Source: CAYVOV01 sp964453525 (GTDB lineage: Bacteria > Chloroflexota > Dehalococcoidia > Dehalococcoidales > UBA2162). Taken from it: a DNA stretch of 55,707 bases. A program made the translations under genes and the position numbers. The stretch lies in the NCBI GenBank assembly GCA_964453525.1, contig CAYVOV010000024.1, positions 1 to 55,707 of the forward strand. The letters run 5' to 3'. Below are positions 51,322-55,707 of this stretch, piece after piece. The notes under the pieces were generated by a model. It was not told where the DNA came from. It ran no database searches and was given only the letters and a program-made list of their open reading frames with translations. Numbering within the stretch: position 1 is the stretch's first letter; every line of letters begins with the position of its first letter.

Positions 51322-53166
51322 ATGGAGGCAACGAGTAATCTTATAACCGAGCAATTAAAGCAGTTACCTGCCAGTCCGGGCGTTTATCTCTTCAGAGACG
51401 CCGGGGGTAACATCCTGTATGTGGGCAAGGCAGCCAGCCTGCGCAACCGGGTCAGGTCATATTTCCGTGAAGGTGAGAAACAGACTGAGAAGACGCAGCG
51501 AATGGTAGCCCAGGTAAACGACTTCGATTTCTTCGTCACCAAATCGGAGCAGGAGGCCCTTATCCTTGAGTATAACTTGGTACAGCGGCACCAGCCGCAC
51601 TATAACGTCCGCCTTAAAGATGGTAAATCTTTTCCTTTTCTCAAGATTTCACTTAATGAGGAATGGCCAAAAATTTACCTGACCCGCAATATGGTAGATG
51701 ATGGAGGGCGTTACTTCGGGCCGTTTGCCAACGCAAAGTCACTACGTCAGACCCTCAAAGTACTGAAGGGGATTTTTCCCTTCCGCTCCTGCTCCAGGAC
51801 CATCACCGGTGCCGACCGCCGTCCCTGTCTTAATTACTATATTCACCTCTGTCCTGGTCCCTGCATAGGGGCCGTAAGCAGACGGGAGTATTTGGGGATA
51901 ATTAGACAGGTAATCCTCTTTCTTGAGGGAAAGCAGGAAAAGGTAGTCCGCAGCCTGGAAATCAAAATGGAAAAAGCCGCCGAGGCCCTGGACTTTGAAA
52001 AGGCAGCCCTGCTCAGAGACCAGATACAGTCGATAGAAAGAGTTATCGAAGGACAAAAAATCTCTACCAGGGTAAAAGGAGAGCAGGACGTTATTGCTTT
52101 TGTCAGTGAGCGTGACCGGGCTTATGTACAGGTCTTTTTCATTCGCGGCGGCAAGCTTATCGGGCGCGAAAATTTCACTCTGCAAGGCACAAGCTCCGAG
52201 CAGCCGGAACAGATTATGACCGGATTCATCAAGCAATTCTACGGCTCCGCCTCCTACATACCTCCGCTATTACTTCTCCAGCACCCTGTCGAAGACAGGA
52301 CAGTTATCGAGAGCTGGCTCCAGAGCAAAAGGGGAGGGAAAGTCAGCCTCCAGGTACCCCACCGGGGTAATAAGAAGCAGCTTGTAGACATTGTAGCCGA
52401 GAATGCCGAGCAGGGACTGAATCAACTCAAGATTAAGCAGCAGGCCGGCAGCCCCCAGACGCTGACCGAAGCTCTCCACGAGATAGAAGAGAAGCTCAAA
52501 TTACCCGACTCACCAGTTCGTATGGAGTGCTATGATATCTCCAATATTCAGGGAAGCGCTGCGGTAGGCAGTATGGTTGTTTTTGAAAAAGGGAAGCCGA
52601 AACCGGCTAATTACCGGCGCTTCAGGATCAAAACGGTCTCCGGAGCCGATGATTACGCTATGCTTCAGGAGGTATTGAGAAGGCGGTTCAAGCGGTTTGG
52701 TCCAGAGAGCGGTGAAACGCCTGAAGCCGATACCTGGGCGGTGGCACCCGACCTCGTCCTGATTGATGGCGGTAAGGGACAGTTGAACTCGGCGCTGGCA
52801 GCGATGAAAGAAGCGGGAGCCGAATCCATTCCCGTTGCCAGTATCGCCAAGGAAAATGAGGAAATTTTCATCCCCGGGCAATCAAAGCCTGTCCTTCTGC
52901 CAGCCGTCTCACCGGGACTTCAACTGCTGCAGCGTCTCAGGGATGAAGCCCACCGCTTCGCCATCAGCTACCACCAGAGAGTCCGCCGCAGGCAGGCATT
53001 TACGTCCACTCTGGACAGGATTCCCGGCATCGGACCCGGACGAAAGCGGGCGCTGCTGAAGCAATTCGGCACTGTAGGGGCAATCCGTAACGCCTCCGTT
53101 GATGAACTGACTGCCGCCAGAGGAATTACCAGGAGCCTGGCTGAAAAAATTAAAGAATATCTATAA
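51322..53166 (+). CDS. uvrC: Excinuclease ABC subunit C
   Basis: A 614-residue nucleotide-excision-repair nuclease. GIY-YIG domain at the N-terminus (SPGVYLFRDAGGNILYVGKA), four Cys in RSCSRTI...RPCLNYYIHLCPGPC that may carry an Fe-S cluster, UvrBC motif (AEALDFEKAALLRDQIQ), RNase-H-like domain (ECYDISNIQGS, LVLIDGGKGQL), and a C-terminal helix-hairpin-helix pair (IPGIGPGRKRALLKQFG). It cuts both sides of a DNA lesion with UvrA and UvrB. ATG 51322; monocistronic. Confidence 0.96.
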   Translation: MEATSNLITEQLKQLPASPGVYLFRDAGGNILYVGKAASLRNRVRSYFREGEKQTEKTQRMVAQVNDFDFFVTKSEQEALILEYNLVQRHQPHYNVRLKDGKSFPFLKISLNEEWPKIYLTRNMVDDGGRYFGPFANAKSLRQTLKVLKGIFPFRSCSRTITGADRRPCLNYYIHLCPGPCIGAVSRREYLGIIRQVILFLEGKQEKVVRSLEIKMEKAAEALDFEKAALLRDQIQSIERVIEGQKISTRVKGEQDVIAFVSERDRAYVQVFFIRGGKLIGRENFTLQGTSSEQPEQIMTGFIKQFYGSASYIPPLLLLQHPVEDRTVIESWLQSKRGGKVSLQVPHRGNKKQLVDIVAENAEQGLNQLKIKQQAGSPQTLTEALHEIEEKLKLPDSPVRMECYDISNIQGSAAVGSMVVFEKGKPKPANYRRFRIKTVSGADDYAMLQEVLRRRFKRFGPESGETPEADTWAVAPDLVLIDGGKGQLNSALAAMKEAGAESIPVASIAKENEEIFIPGQSKPVLLPAVSPGLQLLQRLRDEAHRFAISYHQRVRRRQAFTSTLDRIPGIGPGRKRALLKQFGTVGAIRNASVDELTAARGITRSLAEKIKEYL

Positions 53167-53240
53167 TTTATATAACCTCACCCCGGTTGCGAAGCCTTCC
53201 TCCTCCTTAACAAAGTCTTGCCCTAAAAGTCGTGTGTTCC

Positions 53241-53364
53241 TGTCACCCTGAGCACATTCGCTCCGCTCAGTGTAAACTCTGCGAAGGGTCTCAGGGAGGA
53301 GGGGATTACCTTGACTCCCCACCCTGAGATTCTTCGTCCGCCAGAGGCGGACTCCAGAATGACT
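53241..53364. repeat. Family C-related repeat, inverted to 6743-6868
   Basis: CTGAGCACATTCGCTCCGCT, GAAGGGTCTCAGGG and TTCGTCCGCCAGAGGCGGA, in the reverse order and opposite strand of 6743-6868. Confidence 0.75.
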
Positions 53365-53460
53365 TTTGAGGCAAAGCCCCTTAACAAGGAGAGGGAGAGA
53401 CTAAAAATAGGCTTTCTGGCTTCTGTAATCTTCCTTCAGTGAAGATATTAATTCCGGCTG

Positions 53461-53484
53461 AAAGTACCTCAACGGGAAGCGGTC
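53461..53484. repeat. Family D repeat, inverted copy of 37540-37563
   Basis: AAAGTACCTCAACGGGAAGC then GGTC; reverse-complement identical to 37540-37563. Confidence 0.75.
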
Positions 53485-53664
53485 AGTATTCTGTAGTGAT
53501 AAGCCGGGTCTGTTCTGATGTACAATGAGAAGACAATCATGATTGGCATCATACCTGATACTGATTCATAAACATCCCCAGTCTGAGTATTTTTAGAGTT
53601 TAGATATTAGAGTTTCTGATTTTAAGAAGTGGGGTGTTTAAGATGGGCTAACGCCCCTCTTAGT

Positions 53665-53695
53665 CTTCCTTGAGGGTGGCGGGTGGGAATAGATA
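53665..53695. repeat. Family E repeat, second copy
   Basis: CTTCCTTGAGGGTGGCGGG then TGGGAATAGATA; one mismatch to 45932-45962. Confidence 0.7.
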
Positions 53696-53770
53696 TAAGC
53701 GGGGGGGTGGGGTTATCAAAAAGAGCCAGGCTTAAGCATTACCGGTATAAACCACCGGTTGTGTTCTTGC

Positions 53771-54577
53771 TTATCGCCTCTCCATATCGGTACGCGCCCG
53801 GCGTGCTATAAGCGGAGCGGTGGTCTCGCGAAGGATGCGTAGCTCTTCGGCGGTGGGAGGAGGTGTATCCGTCAGGTCGGGAGATATTTTGAGGTCCCAG
53901 CCGGTTTCTTCCTTCACCTTATCCAGTGTTACGCCGCAGCCGGTATGAACAGTCTTCAGTACCATTTCACCGCCTTCGAATTCATAGCAGCCAAGGTCAG
54001 ATACCACTGCTACCGGACCGGTGCCCGGTCTTATGCCCAGCGCTTCCCTCTGTCCAGGTTTGCCATCCAGGTATCCGGGGCAGGTATTGAAGTCCACTCT
54101 CTCTGGAAAACGGCGTTTGCTCTGGTTCAGCATTATACAGGTACGCTGGCAGAAGCTCATCACATCGTTGGCTCCGCCGCTTCCCGGGAAGCGGTGTACC
54201 GGATTGTGATAGTCTCCTATTGCGGTGTCGTTGACATTCCCATAGCGGTCGACCTGCCCGGCACCAATGAATCCCAGATTTATATAGCCTGCCTGTCCCA
54301 GATAGCTGATATAACTCAAGCCGGCCAGTTTATCGGCATGAAATTGGCTGCCGAGTGTATCCGTGCCCGCGGGTAGTTCAAACTCCTCTGTTCTGACTAT
54401 GCCGTTCTCAATAACTATGGTACAGTTGGGAGCGTGGGTACGCTTGGCAAGCAGGGCGGCTATCATCGGCAGTCCAACACCCATATAGGCCGCCTCGTTA
54501 TCCCTGATTAAGTGAGCTGCCGAAACTATCATCTGGTCGTTGGCGTCAAAAACTACCGTTGAATTCTCCTGACTCAT
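53771..54577 (-). CDS. CoA-transferase, beta subunit
   Basis: A 268-residue CoA-transferase family I beta subunit of the glutaconate/IpdB type. The block TIVIENGIVRTEE contains the ENG motif with the catalytic Glu expected in true CoA-transferases, and GSGGANDVMSFCQRT is the family's later block. Start ATG 54577 overlaps the alpha-subunit stop by one base (TAATG), so expression is coupled. It moves CoA between carboxylic acids; the particular acid is unknown. The Glu argues for transfer rather than the IpdAB-type ring-opening hydrolysis, but this is inferred. Confidence 0.88.
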   Translation of the reverse strand: MSQENSTVVFDANDQMIVSAAHLIRDNEAAYMGVGLPMIAALLAKRTHAPNCTIVIENGIVRTEEFELPAGTDTLGSQFHADKLAGLSYISYLGQAGYINLGFIGAGQVDRYGNVNDTAIGDYHNPVHRFPGSGGANDVMSFCQRTCIMLNQSKRRFPERVDFNTCPGYLDGKPGQREALGIRPGTGPVAVVSDLGCYEFEGGEMVLKTVHTGCGVTLDKVKEETGWDLKISPDLTDTPPPTAEELRILRETTAPLIARRARTDMERR

Positions 54578-55488
54578 TATTCCATCTCCTTATGACCGGT
54601 AAATATCGGGTCACTGGGCATCGTTTCCACGGTTAACCGTCTAAAGTAAGCCTCACCTTTTATCGCTTTTCTTAATTCTATAAACTCATCCCAGTTTTTA
54701 ACTCCGTAAACATATGTCTTCATGAAGTTATCATAGCCATCCTCCGAACCGAGTTCCCCCAGAAGTCCCGGCCAGTCACCTGCATAGTGTCCAGCCAGAT
54801 GCATCGGGTGCGCCCCCCATGGTTGTTCGACGACGGCGTTGACGCGGTATCCGGGAACGATGGTGCGGTTCGGGTCGCGGCGAATGACATCGGAATCAAC
54901 GATTTTCTCAGTGGTGATGATGACGGTGCGGCTGGCGTTAATACCCTCGGCGTCGACTCCCAGAGAACCCCATCTCTGTGCATTTCCGTCCGCATCACAG
55001 CGTTGCACGTGCAGGATTCCCACATCGGGTACAATTGCCTGGACTGCGCCGATTTTACCGCCGGTAAAGGGGTCATCGATTAACTTGATATTTGGATTGT
55101 ACTTAAGCATATCAGAGCCGACCATGCTGCGGACAGGAAGGAAGGAAACGCCCATCTGACCGGCCATGAGAGCTTGAGCGATGCCGAAGTGAGAGTACTC
55201 CTGGAAAACCGGATACCTGTCCATGCTCTTGGCTCTGACCAACCAGTAAAATCTCTTTATATCCTGACCGTAATAACCGGTGTACACTCTATCCACCCGT
55301 CCTTCACCGATTAGCAGGCTGGTGAACGTTGTCAGGCAGGACACCGTTTTCAGGTGGTCTATCTTCTGCCGCAGAATCTCGTGTACCGCGGCAGTAGGTT
55401 CTCCATGCTGCATACCGCCAATAAAGAGCAAATTTCCACTCTTTACGTACCTGGAGATAGCCTCCTGCATGGTCATTATTTTACTCAT
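54577..55488 (-). CDS. CoA-transferase, alpha subunit
   Basis: A 303-residue partner of the beta subunit above, glutaconate/IpdA type. ISRYVKSGNLLFIGGMQHGE and VRAKSMDRYPVFQEYSHFG are typical. ATG 55488 is chosen for GGAGGAATA directly upstream; the frame extension to 55506 lacks a site. With the neighbouring CaiB/BaiF gene it forms an acyl-CoA activation cluster. Confidence 0.88.
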   Translation of the reverse strand: MSKIMTMQEAISRYVKSGNLLFIGGMQHGEPTAAVHEILRQKIDHLKTVSCLTTFTSLLIGEGRVDRVYTGYYGQDIKRFYWLVRAKSMDRYPVFQEYSHFGIAQALMAGQMGVSFLPVRSMVGSDMLKYNPNIKLIDDPFTGGKIGAVQAIVPDVGILHVQRCDADGNAQRWGSLGVDAEGINASRTVIITTEKIVDSDVIRRDPNRTIVPGYRVNAVVEQPWGAHPMHLAGHYAGDWPGLLGELGSEDGYDNFMKTYVYGVKNWDEFIELRKAIKGEAYFRRLTVETMPSDPIFTGHKEME

Positions 55489-55612
55489 TATTCCTCCAAA
55501 CAACATTATTTATTACTGTTTATAAAAAAGAAAAAGCATCGCCGGCAGGACTATTGCAGCTCGCTAGATAACACTTTAAGCAAATAAACAATATTTGTCA
55601 AAAAAGTCCGGC
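55489..55612. other. Gap between CoA-transferase genes
   Basis: This gap of about 120 bases is AT-rich, with no hairpin or promoter that I can support. It may hold the promoter of the alpha/beta pair (minus strand). Confidence 0.3.
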
Positions 55613-55707
55613 TTACAGAATCACACCCTTGTCTTTCAGATTGGCGATATCATCCCAGCTATAACCCAGCTCAAGGAGAATCATCTCGGTATCCTGCCCC
55701 AGTTCGG
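55613..55707 (-). CDS. CaiB/BaiF family CoA-transferase, C-terminus only (partial)
   Basis: The last 30 or so codons read ELGQDTEMILLELGYSWDDI and then ANLKDKGVIL to TAA at 55613-55615. The pattern LLELGYSWDDIANLKDKGVI is the standard end of CaiB/BaiF type III CoA-transferases. The gene continues beyond the right edge. It is upstream of the alpha/beta CoA-transferase genes on the same strand. Confidence 0.8.
   Translation of the reverse strand, partial: ELGQDTEMILLELGYSWDDIANLKDKGVIL

Larger units (their letters stand above)
53167..53770. other. Repeat-rich intergenic region
   Basis: Contains the family C-related repeat (53241-53364), the family D copy (53461-53484) and the family E copy (53665-53695). 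No gene is visible. The TA-rich and GC-rich segments alternate as in a region of stacked insertions. Confidence 0.6.

Overview
The window looks like a scaffold from a draft genome of an uncultured bacterium of the Chloroflexota, most likely class Dehalococcoidia. This is inferred from gene content. There is a pyrG-fsa-rho-uvrC block, a MetV/MetF pair with a large FAD/iron-sulfur/MvhD fusion, and a mixture of bacterial housekeeping genes with archaeal-looking families (NrpR-type regulator, DUF166 protein, UPF0200-like kinase, archaeal-style dUTPase). Flavoproteins, ferredoxins, rubrerythrin and CoA-transferases suggest a strict anaerobe. Two 10-base runs of N (37392-37401 and 45191-45200) and long G/C homopolymers show that the assembly is imperfect, so single-base frameshifts must be read with care.

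Layout. 1-7.0 kb: a mobile-element-like island with an HTH protein, an unknown 174-residue protein, an AAA ATPase with a broken 5' part and a large serine recombinase, then rubrerythrin and an inverted fragment of the HTH gene. 7.0-12.1 kb: accessory genes and gene debris (VOC pseudogene with two in-frame TAA codons, bicupin, frameshifted alpha/beta hydrolase, long PCMT-type methyltransferase, bile-acid-symporter-like pseudogene carrying an inserted repeat). 12.1-19.2 kb (minus): PAS-GAF histidine kinase, NarL regulator, FAD/Fe-S/MvhD fusion, MetV, MetF and a double-receiver protein; together this looks like the methylene-THF reductase branch of the Wood-Ljungdahl pathway with its own signalling. 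19.3-20.1 kb: debris with an SDR fragment and the 3' half of a tRNA-Gly. 20.1-27.1 kb (minus): NrpR-like regulator with an FMN glutamate-synthase-like enzyme, an OmpR-type two-component system, and MarR with a nitroreductase. 27.7-32.5 kb (plus): two tandem copies of an AprA-like flavoprotein plus small ferredoxin.

32.7-46.9 kb: CCA-adding-type nucleotidyltransferase, ABC transporter pair, MATE transporter, a kinase/dCMP deaminase/lipid kinase operon, flavin reductase, dUTPase-like protein, HAD phosphatase, DUF166 protein, OBG-type GTPase and several small zinc-ribbon, cupin and membrane proteins. 47.2-53.2 kb (plus): pyrG, fsa, rho, uvrC. 53.8-55.7 kb (minus): a CaiB/BaiF CoA-transferase (C-terminus only) followed by a two-subunit CoA-transferase.

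Intergenic DNA is filled with several dispersed repeat families, mostly palindromic. One copy has broken the symporter gene, one supplies the C-terminus and stop codon of the recombinase, and one sits between a flavoprotein and its ferredoxin. The most notable observations are the duplicated flavoprotein/ferredoxin operon, in which one ferredoxin carries a Cys-to-Asp cluster ligand change, the MetFV/HdrA/MvhD-type fusion with dedicated regulators, and the uncharacterised AAA/recombinase island.
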